This document shows positions 11,291-22,490 of a stretch of DNA of 64,000 bases, piece by piece. The DNA is from Serripes groenlandicus (lineage: Eukaryota; Mollusca; Bivalvia; Cardiida; Cardiidae): positions 32,987,359 through 33,051,358 of the forward strand of contig JASEVX010000006.1 of assembly GCA_031761405.1 (NCBI GenBank), read 5' to 3'. Under the pieces are notes generated by a model. The model did not search any database. It was not told the DNA's origin and worked only from the letters and a program-made list of their open reading frames with translations. Within the stretch, counting starts at the first letter, position 1. Every line of letters starts with the position of its first letter. Both the position numbers and the translations under genes were made by a program.

Positions 11291-12690
11291 AACAAGAGGG
11301 CCATGATGGCCCTGGAATCGCTCACCTGATTTTTTTTTTCACTTTAGCTATATAAGCCCCGCCATCTGGCGGGCATAGTTTCCAACCAATCAACTTGGCT
11401 TTAAGGAATCTGATAGAGGGTCACCCTAGGAACATTTCTACAAAATTATTTGAAAATCGGCCTGACACTTTTGGAGGAGAAGATTTTTTAAGTTTTCACT
11501 ATAGCAATAAAAGGCAAAATAGCCCCGCCCCCTGGCGGCCATGTTTTTTGACCAATCAACATGGCTTGAAGGAATCTGATAGAGGGTCATCCAAGGAACA
11601 TTTCTACAAAATTATTTGAAAATCGGCCCGACACTTTTGGAGGAGAAGATTTTTTAAGTTTGCACTATAGCTATATAAGGCAAAAAAGCCCCGCCCCCCC
11701 TGGCGGCCATGATTTTCGACCAATCAACATGGCTTAAAGGAATCTGATAGCGGGTCATCCAAGGAATATTTCTACAAAATTATTTGAAAATCGGCCTGAC
11801 ACTTTTGGAGGAGAAGATTTTTTAAGTTTTCACTATAGCCATATAACGCAAAAAAGCCCCGCCCCCATGGCGGCCATGTTTTTCGACCAATCAACATGGC
11901 TTCAAGGAATCTGATAGAGAGTCACCCAAGGAACATTTCTACAAAATAAGTTCAAAATCTGCCAACCAGTTAGGGAGAAGTAGAATTTTGAAGTTTTTTT
12001 CGTTTCGTTGCCATGGAAACCAGAATTCTGCATGGATCCCAAAAATTTGAAGGAATTCTGGTGAGGTCATTGAGAGGATGCTTTCTGTGAAGTTTCATCC
12101 CAATTGACCCACCGGTTACTGAGGAGAAGATGTTGAAGATTTTTTAAGTTTGCACTATAACCATAAAAGGCAAAATAGCTCCGCCCCCCTGGCGGCCATG
12201 TTTTTGACCAATCAACATGGCTTGAAGGAATCTGATAGAGGGTCACCCAAGGAACATTTCTACAAATTTATTTGAAAATCGGCCTGACACTTTTGGAGAA
12301 GAAGATTTTTTAAGTTTGCACTATAGCCATATAAGGAAAAATAGCCCCGCCCCCCCCCCCCCCCCCCCCTGGCGGCCATGTTTTTCGACCAATCAACATG
12401 GCTTGAAGGAATCTGATAGAGGGTCACCCGAGGAACATTTCTACAAAATTATTTGAAAATCGGCCTGACACTTTCGGAGGAGAAGATTTTTTAAGAATTT
12501 TGAAGTTTTTTCATTTCGTTGCCATGGAAACCAGAATTCTGCATGGATCCCGAAAATTTTAAGGAATTCTGGTGAGGACATTGAGAGGATGCTTTCTGTG
12601 AAGTTTCATCCCAGTTGACCAACCGGTTACAGAGGAGAAAATGTTGACGGAATGACGGACGACGGACATAGGGGGATCACAATATGAGCT
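11291..12690 (+). mobile_element. H5: pearl/HINE-like element
   Basis: AACAAGAGGGCCAT-G-ATGGCCC hairpin and CGCTCACCTGA at the left. About six ~165-bp units (CCCCGCCCCCTGGCGGCCATG..GGTCACCCAAGGAACATTTC). The right end, GACGGACGACGGACA..ATGAGCT then AAAAA, has lost its hairpin. A run of 20 C lies at 12350-12369. Confidence 0.8.
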
Positions 12691-12704
12691 AAAAAGCTGA
12701 GCTG

Positions 12705-12900
12705 AACAAAAAACCGCCGACGCCGCCAGGGTCATGACAATAGCTCTCGTTTCTTTCAAAAGTTGAGCTAATAACATGCACATCTCCTCTTGGAATAGAA
12801 GCTTCATGTAAAATTTTATTGAATTCCACGAAGTGGTTTGTAAGAAATAGGCCGGACAAAATATGGCTTCCGACCGACAGTGACTCCTATATAACAATGC
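12705..12900 (+). mobile_element. H1-type 3' end joined to a B-family fragment
   Basis: 12705-12766 repeats the H1 3' end (GACGCCGCCAGGGTCATGAC..GTTGAGCT). 12767-12900 is a B-family stretch (ATGCACATCTCCTCTTGG..CAGTGACTCCTATAT). The arrangement suggests H1 inserted in a B element. Confidence 0.55.
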
Positions 12901-13133
12901 ATCAAGAAATGAAGATAATCAAGATTAATTGAATCTTTACCCACATGCAGGGGGCATTTTCATTCCCCAGTGGGGTGCAGATTCACAATGTAACAGTTTG
13001 GTGTAGAATTCCCTAGGTAGAGAATAGTTTCCTACTTTACATACACTTGCCCTAGAAACGCATCTCTATTGTCAAGAAACATGGATAAGGAATAGTTTGT
13101 CCTTTATATCCAAGTATAGATCAATAACAGTCA

Positions 13134-13229
13134 TTAACCCCTTCCCTCATACGACAATTCTGCAGCAGACTTTGAACGCATTTTGTCAAAACATAGAAAA
13201 TCTCTATAATTGAATGGATAACCTATGAC
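13134..13229 (+). mobile_element. TTAA-CCC MITE, left part
   Basis: TTAACCCCTTCCCTCATACG to ACCTATGAC. The element resumes at 14073 after H6. Confidence 0.9.
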
Positions 13230-14072
13230 AACAAGAGTTGTCGGAGGACAATATAGCTCGCCTATCAGGGCCATCGTCTATCAGGGCCTACTTCAGAACA
13301 GTTATAGCATTAGGTAAAGTCACACAGTATCACCTATTGCAAGATAATACACCTTTTCAATACTTCCATGCAAATGTTAACCAAGTCCATACAGGCCTTT
13401 TAAATCTGTAAATTGGTTTATATACGATGTATGCCAATAGTGAACATAATACCGAAGACTTACAGTATCAGTATCAGATAAAACCACACACTATTATTTA
13501 TTAAGATATCACAAATTTTAAATACTTGCATGCAAATCTTAACCTGGCAACGCTGATACCAACGCCATACAAGGTCCCCTAATGATCCTGAATAAGTGTG
13601 TGAAGTTTCAAAGCAACAGCATACACAGTGTCTGAGAAAAGGCCTTGCACGCAAAGGTTTGACCAAAATTCTAAGTCGAAAAAGGGGCACAATTCAGTCA
13701 AAATCCATTCCAGAGTTATGGGACTTGACATACAAGGTCCCCTAATGACCCTGAATAAGTGTGAGAAGTTTGAAAGCAACAGCATACACAGTGTCTGAGA
13801 AAAGGCCTTGCACGCAAAGGTTTGACCAAATTTCTAAGTCCAAAAAGGGGCACAATTCAGTCAAAATCCATTCCAGAGTTATGGGACTTGACATACAAGG
13901 TCCCCTAATGATCCTGAATAAGTGTGTGAAGTTTGAAAGCAACAGCATACACAGTGTCTGAGAAAAGGCCTTGCACGCAAAGGTTTGACCAAGCTGGCAA
14001 CGCGGACGCCAACGCCAACGCGGACGCCGGGGTGATAACATAAGCTCCCCTATTTCTTCGAATAGGCGAGCT
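13230..14072 (+). mobile_element. H6: element inserted in a MITE
   Basis: 843 bp. AACAAGAGTTGTC-GGAG-GACAA hairpin, subterminal AGCTCGCCTAT; right end (GACGCC/AACGCC run) ..CTTCGAATAGGCGAGCT. The body has three ~174-bp units (TACAAGGTCCCCTAATGA.. near 13567, 13731, 13895). The flanks rejoin as ACCTATGAC|AAAAAGTGG, exactly the uninterrupted MITE sequence at 15406-15424. Confidence 0.92.
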
Positions 14073-14203
14073 AAAAAGTGGAAAACATTGTGGCAAAAGG
14101 AGAAATTGCACGTTTTGTGCAATTTCTTCTTTTGTCACTATGTTTTCAAAAAGCCGTCTGCTGCAGAGGCGTCAGAAAGCGTCTATATGAGGGAAAGGGT
14201 TAT
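14073..14203 (+). mobile_element. TTAA-CCC MITE, right part
   Basis: Continues from 13229: GAAATTGCACGTTTTGTGC hairpin, GCCGTCTGCTGCAG arm, then GAGGGAAAGGGTTATA. Confidence 0.9.
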
Positions 14204-14486
14204 AAAGGATACAGATACATGTAAGTCCTTGGAGAAATGACAACAACAGCCTTACTGGATAATAATCTCACAAATCTAGGAAAGAAACTTCTCTGATTGC
14301 TTGACCCAAAAATGACAACTGTGTTAACGCTTACTATGGCATGGACCATTTCTGCGGCTGCAGTGGACAACTTTTGAAGACACTCATGGACAAGGAAAAA
14401 TAACTAACGATGCGTAATTTTTTATTTTTCCAAATTGTACCTTAACTTTGTGCCAATAGTACTACAATCAATTTTCTGTTACATCT

Positions 14487-14720
14487 TTAACCCTTTCCCT
14501 CATATGGACGCTTTCTGGCACCTCTGCAGCAAACGACTATATGAAAACATTATAAGTGACAAAAGAAGAAATTCCTCAAAACGAGCAATTTCTCCTTTTG
14601 CCACAATATTTTCCACTTTTAGTCATAGGTTATCCATTAAATTATAGAGATATTCTATTTTTTGCCAAAAAATGTTCAAAGTCGTCTGCTGCAGAATTGT
14701 CGTATGAGGGAAAGGGTTAA
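14487..14720 (-). mobile_element. TTAA-CCC MITE, full length
   Basis: TTAACCCTTTCCCTCATATG at left and CGTATGAGGGAAAGGGTTAA at right. Inverted relative to the copy at 955. Confidence 0.92.
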
Positions 14721-14744
14721 ATTTGATGATTTCCGATCAGTTGA

Positions 14745-14953
14745 TTAACCCTGTCTGAGATACAGACACATTGCCAAGCCTCTGCAGCAGAAGACTTTTG
14801 AAAACTTTGTGGCAAAAGGAAAAAATGCCACAATGTTTTCAACTTTAAACACTGATTATACTTTTACTGATGGTGATGGAGCAATTCCATACATTTGTCG
14901 AGCTGTTTACAAATCCATCTGCTGCAGATTTGTTGTATGTGGGAAAGGATTAA
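14745..14953 (-). mobile_element. TTAA-CCC MITE, older copy
   Basis: TTAACCCTGTCTGAGATAC at left, TTTGTTGTATGTGGGAAAGG at right, both CTGCAG arms present. The central hairpin is reduced. Confidence 0.75.
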
Positions 14954-15171
14954 TGAGCACTGACAAAAAATGGTGAAATAAGGAATTTTCCAAGGAATAT
15001 ATTCTTCTAGCTCCTGCAATAATCTACTGTGGATTCATTTGTAAAGCTGATGGATCAATCTCACAGAACAAGACATGTCATTTAGTGACCTTGTTTACTC
15101 CCGCCCACCAACCTTGTGATCATAAATGAACAAACTTCTTCACTTTTCGCACTACTCAGTGCCAGTGTGTA

Positions 15172-15255
15172 TTAACCTTTTCCTACATACCACAAATCAA
15201 CAGCACACAACTAAAACATAGCAAAAACCCTTATAAATGAAAGTATATATCATAA
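15172..15255 (+). mobile_element. MITE left-end fragment
   Basis: TTAACCTTTTCCTACATACC and following decayed left arm; no right end. Confidence 0.6.
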
Positions 15256-15315
15256 GACATGTCTGTCAAACATTTTGCCCCCCCCCCGAGTGTCGCATTG
15301 TCATGAACAATAGCG

Positions 15316-15515
15316 TTAACCCTTTCCCTCATACGACAATTCTGCAGCAGACGACTTTGAACGTATTTTGTCAAAACATAGAAAATCTCCATAATTGAAT
15401 GGATAACCTATGACAAAAAGTGGAAAACATTGTGGCAAAAGGAGAAATTGCACGTTTTGTGCAATTTCTTCTTTTGTCACTATGTTTTCAAAAAGCCGTC
15501 GAGGGAAAGGGTTAA
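15316..15515 (+). mobile_element. TTAA-CCC MITE with 3' arm deletion
   Basis: Complete left side and GCAC/GTGC hairpin. About 30 bp are missing between GCCGTC and GAGGGAAAGGGTTAA. Confidence 0.88.
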
Positions 15516-15587
15516 ACCCTGATTTTATTTAGAGAATATTTTGACTGTATATTCTATATCGCCATTCAACAATTTTTCAGTTAGGTT

Positions 15588-15808
15588 TCCTGGGTAAGTA
15601 ACCACTACTAATGAATGGTCAATTTATCTTGATACCAAAAAGTAAATCTTGATATTTACCCCACAATCCTTAGTGCCAATGAGGGAAAGCCATAACTACC
15701 AGGGCTTTGGTACCCCCAAAGGACCATAAGACTCCCCCCCCTCCTCGACAATTGAACCCATGACCTCCTACACCGATGACAAACACTCTACCATTACACC
15801 ATGGAGGT
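15588..15808 (-). mobile_element. tRNA-derived SINE
   Basis: TTTCCTGGGTAAGTAACC middle, then the degenerate head complement (CAATTGAACCCATGACCTCC..CTCTACCATTACACC) at the right. Confidence 0.65.
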
Positions 15809-16046
15809 CGTTTTGTTTAGAGAAGATCTTGAGAGGTTGCACTTTGGTAATTGTGGATGCAATGCTGGAAACCAGTTTTTCTGGCTAATTAACTTGGCTT
15901 GAACTAGTCTGATGAGATCATTTTTATAGTCCGCTGTCAAGGGAACCATTTCTTTTCTTTTTAATTCCCCATTGAAGAAGGCCATCATTGACAATAATTA
16001 CTGAGAACCAACATAGTCATAACAATTTAAAAGCTTACTTTGGCAT

Positions 16047-16243
16047 AAAAACCCTTTCCCATACCTCTGCAGCAGGCAACTTTTGAAAACATAGAAGCAA
16101 AAGGAGCAATTGGTATTGACCTGCGCTTTCTCCTTTTGCCACAATGTTTTCAAATTTAATCCCAATGATTCTCCTTTCATTTATAGAGTTCCCATATTTT
16201 TTAATAACTATTTTCAAAATTGAAGATATGTTGGATGTAGGAG
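16047..16243 (-). mobile_element. Old MITE copy
   Basis: AACCCTTTCCCATACCTCTG..CAGCAGGCAACTTTTGAAAAC at left, CCACAATGTTTTCAAATTTAA at centre, decayed right end. Confidence 0.6.
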
Positions 16244-16521
16244 TGGAATTTTCTCATGTCTCTTATAATCTAGAAAGAATATTTTGTTATAAACCCCTGT
16301 CAAGCTTTGCTTTAATCTAAACTCCCATGTTTTCCAACCAAAAAATATGACTTGAACACTTTTTAAAGAGGATCAAGTAATAATTCTGCCAAAGTTGAAG
16401 GTTCACCAACGGTCAACTTGAAATCAGACCAGCAGTTTCAGAATGGAAGTTTTGTCATTTCCCCACTTTCTAAAGACACAGCAACCAAAGTTATGAATTG
16501 AATTGAATTCTTTGATTTTTT

Positions 16522-16712
16522 TTAACCCTTTCCCACATATAGACGCTTTCTGAGCCCTCTGCAGCAGACGGATTTTTGAAAACATAGTGACAAAAGAAGA
16601 AATTGCTCAAAACGAGCAATTTCTCCTTTTATCACAATGTTTTCCACTTTTAGTCATAGGTTATTCATTTAATTATAAAGATTTTCTATTTTTTGACAAA
16701 ATATGTTCATTT
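16522..16712 (-). mobile_element. TTAA-CCC MITE lacking its right end
   Basis: TTAACCCTTTCCCACATATA through TTTTTGACAAAATATGTTC. The CAGAATTGTCG..GGGTTAA end is missing. Confidence 0.82.
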
Positions 16713-16955
16713 GTCCCCTGATATTGTCATTTTGCCATTACATAAACTAATTGCTTCTTCAGACATTTACCATATAATAAGGAACTACAATCAAATTGGT
16801 CCTGCAGTCAAAAAGATAGACTTTTTTACTTCTATGGAAACTGAATCATTTTATCTCAATATGTTACCCTCGGAAGTAGATATATTTCTTATACAGTTTA
16901 TTTTCTTTTAAAGAAAATTGGAAGGTTTCAGCTATCATTATTTTTATAGACTGAA

Positions 16956-17182
16956 TTAACACTTTCCCTCATACAGACACTTTCTGACGCCTCTGCAGTA
17001 GACAGCTTTTTGGAAACATAAGAAGAAATTGCTCAAAACTGGCAATTCTGCAGTTTCTCCCTTTGCAACAATGTTTCCACTTAGTCATAGGTTATCCATT
17101 CTATTATAGATTTTCTATTTTTGGATAAAATATCGATGTTCAGTCGTCTGCTGCAGAATTGTCGTATGAGGGAAACGGTTAA
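16956..17182 (-). mobile_element. TTAA-CCC MITE, near full length
   Basis: TTAACACTTTCCCTCATAC at left, CGTATGAGGGAAACGGTTAA at right, both arms present. A decayed half-copy follows to about 17290. Confidence 0.85.
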
Positions 17183-17370
17183 CACTTTTCTCAACACAGA
17201 AAACATTTTATAATGCTTCTGCATCAGGTCTCTTAAGAATTTTGTGAGCAAAAGAAATTGAAATTTTTTAAAAATCAAAGTACTGAAAGTACTACAACCT
17301 CATGGCTTTAGCATACATTTGTAGAATTGTAAGTAAATAACAAATGCAGGTGTCTCAATATGCAGATTCA

Positions 17371-17690
17371 CCTAACCCTTTCCCTCATATAGACGCTTTC
17401 TGACGCCTCTGCAGCAGACGGCTTTTTGAAAACATAGTGACAAAAGAAGAAATTGCACAAATGTTTTCCACTTTTAGTCAATTATGGAGATTTTCTATTT
17501 TTGACAAAATACATTCAAAGTCGTCTGCTGCAGAATTAAACCTTTCTCACCTGCAGGCACATTGTGATGGATTGCAGTAGATGACTTTTTTATAGAGTTG
17601 AAAAAGAAGAAATTTGTCACTTGGAACAATCTTTTCAAAAGTTGTCTGCTGCAGATGTGTCAAACTGCGTCTGCATGTAGGAGAGTGTAA
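17371..17690 (-). mobile_element. Two abutting MITE copies
   Basis: The first (17371-17537) stops at CAGAATTAAA, where the second begins (TTAAACCTTTCTCACCTGC). The second ends TGCATGTAGGAGAGTGTAA near 17690 and carries right-type ends on both sides, so it is probably chimeric. Confidence 0.7.
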
Positions 17691-17904
17691 AAGTTATCAC
17701 TAAAAAGGAAGCTCTGTTGACTGTATGTCAAAAGAGCAAAGACTGTGATCAGACTGTGTTGGGCAGACCCGAGTTGTTCTTAACCACCAGCTATGATCTT
17801 TTTAGAGCCCTCAATGTCTGCTGCAAGGTGTCTGATAGCCCAGATGACCATCAGTATAACGTGATAGGATTGACCTAAATGCAAGACGATGATTGTGTGA
17901 TTCA

Positions 17905-18283
17905 CATAATGCAGACACATTTTGACAAATCTGCCAGCAGACAAAAAGATAATAGCTGATAATGAACAATTTCTTCTTTTACAGCAACAATTTTATAAAA
18001 GTTTGTCCTTAACCCTTTCCAACCTGCAGACGCATTTTGATGCAAAAGTAGCAGACGACTTTTGAAAACATTGTGGCCAAACATGAAATTGCTCATCATG
18101 AGTAATTTCTCCTTTGGCCACAAGGTTTTCAACTTTATTAAACAATTAAGCTATCTTTTATGGAGATTATTCAGGTTTTTGTCACTGTTTTCAAAGTCGT
18201 TTGCTGCAGATTTGTCGTATGTGGGAAAGGGTTAATATTTTCAGTTGTCTGCTGGAGATTAGTGGTATGTGGGAAAGGGTTAA
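17905..18283 (-). mobile_element. MITE fragment, full copy and duplicated end
   Basis: 17905-18008 is a decayed fragment. 18009-18235 is a full copy (TTAACCCTTTCCAACCTGC..GTATGTGGGAAAGGGTTAA). 18236-18283 repeats a right end (GTTGTCTGCTGGAG..GGGAAAGGGTTAA). Confidence 0.8.
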
Positions 18284-18440
18284 ATTACTTCTTCAGAAAT
18301 ATAGACACTTTCTTGATAATAGGCCCTGAAGGCATAATTTTATATGCTTTCAATTTTCTTCTTCTATTTTAATCCATTATTTAACCCAATGGGTATTTCA
18401 TTCCTTACTTTCAGACAGAAGTACTTTCTATTTAATGTCT

Positions 18441-18753
18441 AAACCATTCTCCACATGCAGACCCGACCGTCTGCAGGAGATGACTTTTGAAAACGAGACA
18501 ACCCCAGGGAACATGTCAAGCCTGCTCCAAAGGTTTAGTCGCAGACATAGTGCTCTTCCATAAAACGCAGACTGACAAAGTGTTCCCCTGATAGCAGTTA
18601 ATTAACCAGAAAAACTCCATAAAAGATAGCTTAATTGTTAAATAAATTTGAAAATATTGGTTGTCATGAGCAATTTCACCTTTGGCCACAATGTTTTCAA
18701 AAGTCATCTGCTGCTATAGCGTCAAAATGCGTCTGCAGGTGGGAAAGGGTTAA
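18441..18753 (+). mobile_element. MITE copy with diverged middle
   Basis: Left TAAACCATTCTCCACATGCAG; right TGAGCAATTTCACCTTTGGC..CAGGTGGGAAAGGGTTAA. About 100 bp between (18495-18600) are not MITE and are unidentified. Confidence 0.65.
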
Positions 18754-19232
18754 TTAAGGGCCTAGTTATTTAAAGGCCTTCTACAATACCGAAGAGGACC
18801 CACCCTTGACTTCTCAGTTAGTTGTGTGTACAAAAACAACTTAATTACAAACAATAATTTACACAATTATGTTGTTAAGATGTTAATGTAGTTGAATGAC
18901 TGAATGAATAATAACTTGTTTAAGGTGAAAGCCTTAAAAAGACAAAGAAATAAATTACAAAAATGAAATAAATTCTTAGCTGTAAGTTCGGTGTGTCCAG
19001 AAATTAAAAAGTGGGGTTCTCATGGCCCGTGCGCCGGTATTACCGGCAGCCGTGTATATCACACACGCGTGAGGGCTATGCATGGCTGCGCAAGCTTCTT
19101 TTCTGGATGAATTAATGGTATTGAGATTATATATCAGGTATTAAATGACTGGTAATGTATTTTTGACATAAAAATGTCAAAAGTACAAGAACTCAATGTT
19201 TTTATTTTTGAGATACCTTATTATTCTGAAGT
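18754..19232. other. No gene recognised; GC-rich hairpin inside
   Basis: 19012-19110 is unusually GC-rich for this window. It holds the hairpin GCCGGTATTACCGGC and is bracketed by inverted TCCAGAA / TTCTGGA. The rest is AT-rich and unassigned. Confidence 0.45.
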
Positions 19233-19440
19233 TTAACCCTTTCCCTCATACAACAATTCTGCAGCAGACGACTTTGAACGTATTTTGTCAAAACATAGAA
19301 AATCCCCTAATTGAATGGATAACCTATGACAAAAAGTGGAAAACATTGTGACAAAAGGAGAAATTGCACAAACAACAAATCCTTTGCAGATGACATTTAA
19401 AACATTTATACACAAAAAAAGTATCTCTATTAATGAAAAT
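19233..19440 (+). mobile_element. Chimeric MITE
   Basis: The left half of the CTCATACAACAATTC subfamily reaches the central GAGAAATTGCAC. It then runs into a left half of the ACAACAAATC subfamily. It looks like a recombinant of two subfamilies. Confidence 0.65.
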
Positions 19441-19491
19441 ATATTTGTTTCATTTAACCCCTTTGTTCATGGTTGCCTGGTGGACATGCTT

Positions 19492-19719
19492 TTAACCCTT
19501 TCCCTCATACGACAATTCTGCAGCAGATGACTGAACATATTTTGTAAACAAATAGAAAATCTCTATAATCGAATGGAAAACCTATGACTAAAAGTGGAAA
19601 ACATTGTGGCAAAAGGAGAAATTGCTTGTTTTGAGCAATTTCTTCTTTTGTCACTATGTTTTCAAAAAGCCGTCTGCTGCAGAGGCATCAGAAAGCGTCT
19701 ATATGAGGGAAAGGGTTAA
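19492..19719 (+). mobile_element. TTAA-CCC MITE, full length (228 bp)
   Basis: Complete ends, both arms, and hairpin GAAATTGCTTGTTTTGAGC. Confidence 0.95.
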
Positions 19720-20389
19720 CATATATCATTTTGAGTATGTTTTGTGTATGAAAGGTTCAGGCATAACTACCATAGGAATAATTTCACACAACTGACATAT
19801 GTATAGAAAATGTTATTTCCTCGCAAACAGATTTATTCAATTCCTCTCCCATTCAATTTGAAGCATTTTGACAGATCAAACACCCAAATGTTTGTATTTC
19901 CGTAAATTTGTCAAACACTAAGTTTAAATGAAAGTGGGCTAATTCATTGTTGTCTTGAAGTAAAACAATCGATTTTTAAAATGTGTGACCTTGACCTTCC
20001 ATGTACAGACCTGGGTCTTCATTTGACACGCTATCTGATTATGGTGTACATGTGTGCTCAGTTACTTGCAGGGAGGGTACCGCAGCGGTCTATCTCGGTG
20101 GGTGGAGGTACAATGGGGAAGACAGCTAGTAACACGATGACCAAAATAATATGCATTTCTCAATCAACTTAATCATTTGCAGAGCGCACCTGATCTGTAC
20201 TCAAACATCTACAACTTTTACCAGAGTATACCCACCTGCTGCTTAATTTAATGATATTGCTTCTTTGATAGACTTTGGTCAATTGAACATCAAACAAAAC
20301 ACTACATGTTCATACCTAGTATGCTGCCATATATCATGCTGCGATTGTGCCTGAAAGTACCGATACATTGTTCTTATAAGGTGGGTAGA
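19720..20389. other. No gene recognised
   Basis: Non-repetitive by eye. A 63-codon frame (19981-20172) has no recognisable motif and is not called. Confidence 0.4.
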
Positions 20390-20567
20390 GGTCAAGAACA
20401 GGTTGGATTGGTCATGTTGATCGGGCAGTCATCGTGAAGGCGGACAGCGCAGGCTGATCTGGTCAATACATTATGCAGATGTCTATCGCCGCAGCTGCAT
20501 TTTGGGGCATTTTGAGAAAAAATGTGTAGGCACGTGCCTACAGTGCCTAAAGGGAGCTACGCCCCTG
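20390..20567 (-). mobile_element. hAT-like element end (CAGGGGCGTAGC type)
   Basis: On the minus strand it begins CAGGGGCGTAGCTCCC. It shares GGACAGCGCAGGCTGATCTG and TTTTGGGGCATTTTGAG with the copy at 41246-41524. The other end is lost. Confidence 0.65.
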
Positions 20568-20661
20568 ACTTCTGATAAAATAAGAGCAGATGTACAGGTT
20601 GATCTGAACGTAATGATTATGCTGTTCGTAAATTCCAACATGTACCAGTCCAAATTATCGT

Positions 20662-20866
20662 TTAGCGCTTTCCCACAAACAGCTGCTTTCTGACGCCTAT
20701 GCAGCAGACGGCTTTTGAAAACATTGTTGGGCAATTTCTCTATATGCCACAATATTTTCAACACTATTCAATAGCTACACTTTCATTTTAAGAAAGATTT
20801 AATATTTTTACCCAGATGATTTCAAAGTCGTCTGCTGCAGATTTGTTGTATGTGGGAAAGGGATAG
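20662..20866 (-). mobile_element. MITE, older copy
   Basis: TTTAGCGCTTTCCCACAAAC left and GTATGTGGGAAAGGGATA right, with both CTGCAG arms. Confidence 0.8.
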
Positions 20867-20894
20867 GCTACTATTTCTTATATTTAAAAGGAAT

Positions 20895-21124
20895 TTAACC
20901 CTTTCCCTCATATAGACGCTTTCTGACGCCTCTGCAGCAGACAGGTTTTTGAACACATAGTGACAAAAGAAGAACTTGATCAAAACGAGCAATTTCTTCT
21001 TTTGCCACAATGTTTTCCACTTTTAGTCATAGGTTATCCATTCAATTATAGAGATTTTCTATTTTTTGACAAAACATGTTCAAAGTTGTCTGCTGCAGAA
21101 TTGCCGTATGAGGGAAAGGGTTAA
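20895..21124 (-). mobile_element. TTAA-CCC MITE, full length (230 bp)
   Basis: Complete ends. The terminal TTAA at 21121-21124 is shared with the next left end (21121-21205 fragment). Confidence 0.93.
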
Positions 21125-21433
21125 CCCTTTCATTCCCACATAATCTCCAGCAGAAGACTTTGGAAACTTTTTGGCAAAAATATAGAAACTCTAATTAAAT
21201 TAAAGTATTATTATTGAATTAACCCTTTCCCTCATATAGACACTTTCTGACGCCTCTGCGGCAGTCGGCTTTTTGAAAACATAGTAACAAAAGAAGAAAT
21301 TACTCAAAACGAGCAATTTCTCCTTTTGCCACAATCTTTTCCACTTTTAGTCATAGGTTATCCATTCAATTCTAGAGAAAATATGTTCAAAGTAGTTTGC
21401 CGCAGAATTGTCGTATGAGGGGGAGTCAGTTAA
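21121..21433 (-). mobile_element. MITE fragment then MITE copy
   Basis: 21121-21205 is a left-end fragment (TTAACCCTTTCATTCCCAC). 21219-21433 is a copy starting TTAACCCTTTCCCTCATATA whose right end is damaged (GAGGGGGAGTCAGTTAA). Confidence 0.8.
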
Positions 21434-21439
21434 GTTGAA

Positions 21440-21504
21440 ACATTTGAAACAATTTCCCGTTTTGCCAAATAATTATGTTTTCAAAAGTTGTCTGCTACAG
21501 AGGC
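21440..21504 (+). mobile_element. MITE right-half fragment
   Basis: AATTTCCCGTTTTGCCAAA..AAAGTTGTCTGCTACAGAGG, interrupted exactly where the next TTAACCC begins. Confidence 0.65.
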
Positions 21505-21736
21505 TTAACCCTTTCCCTCATACGACAATTCTGCAGCAGACGACTTTGAACATATTTTGTCAAAAGATAGAAAATCTCTATAATCAAATGGATAACCTAT
21601 GACCAAAAGTGGAAAACATTGTGTCAAAAGGAGAAATTGCTTGTTTTGAGCAATTTCTTCTTTTGTCAATATGTTTTCCAAAAGCCGCCTGCTGCAGAGG
21701 CGCCAGAAAGCGTCCATATATGAGGGAAAGGGTTAA
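21505..21736 (+). mobile_element. TTAA-CCC MITE, full length
   Basis: Complete ends and arms; hairpin GCTTGTTTTGAGC. Confidence 0.95.
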
Positions 21737-21752
21737 GAAAGCATCTGTAAGT

Positions 21753-21967
21753 GTATGACAATTCTGCAGCAGACGACTTTGAGCATATTTTGTCAAAAAA
21801 TAGAAAATCTCTATAAGTGAGTGGATAACCTATGACTAAAAATGGAAAACATTGTGGCAAAAGGAGAAATTGCTTGTTTTGAGCAATATCTTCTTTTGTC
21901 ACTAGCTTTTCAAAAAGTCGTCTGCTTTAGAGGCGTCAGAAAGCGTTTATATGAGGAAAAGGGTTAA
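21753..21967 (+). mobile_element. TTAA-CCC MITE without left terminus
   Basis: Starts at GTATGACAATTCTGCAGCAG and continues to ATGAGGAAAAGGGTTAA. A right-half fragment follows at 22011-22082. Confidence 0.82.
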
Positions 21968-22078
21968 GAAAATTATTACGGAGACAGGAAAAATTGGTCA
22001 CACTTTAATCCCTCATTAATATTTTTAAAAATTGTCTGCTGCATAAGATGATGGATGTTGTCAGCAAGATGTAAAAGG

Positions 22079-22308
22079 TTAACCCTTTCCCTCATACAAC
22101 AATTCTGCAGCAGACGACTTTGAACGTATTTTGTCAAAACATAGAAAATCTCCATAATTGAATGGACAACCTATGACAAAAAGTGGAAAACATTGTGGCA
22201 AAAGGAGAAATTGCACGTTTTGTGCAATTTCTTCTTTTGTCACTATGTTTTCAAAAAGCCGTCTGCTGCAGAGGCGTCAGAAAGTGTCTATATGAGGGAA
22301 AGGGTTAA
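22079..22308 (+). mobile_element. TTAA-CCC MITE, full length (230 bp)
   Basis: Complete; GCACGTTTTGTGC hairpin variant. Its left TTAA is also the end of the preceding fragment. Confidence 0.95.
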
Positions 22309-22490
22309 ACAAAATAAATGCAGAATGATGAGAAACCAATTTACTGAAATACGATAAAAGTGTTTGCATCTGCTGTTTACTAAAGGCAGGAAGTCAACCT
22401 AAGTGTCTTGTTTGTACTGGGAACGGTCACAGCTTCAATAATACCATGTTTTACGAGGTTTTTGCATTCCATCCTTATTTGGTTCTTTGA

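Noticed and set aside
13742..14122. 126-codon minus-strand frame
   Set aside because: It covers tandem units of H6 and the adjoining MITE; repetitive translation only.
19040..19075. rRNA 530-loop-like sequence (GTATTACCGGCAGCCGTG)
   Set aside because: Only a short partial resemblance; flanks do not match any rRNA.
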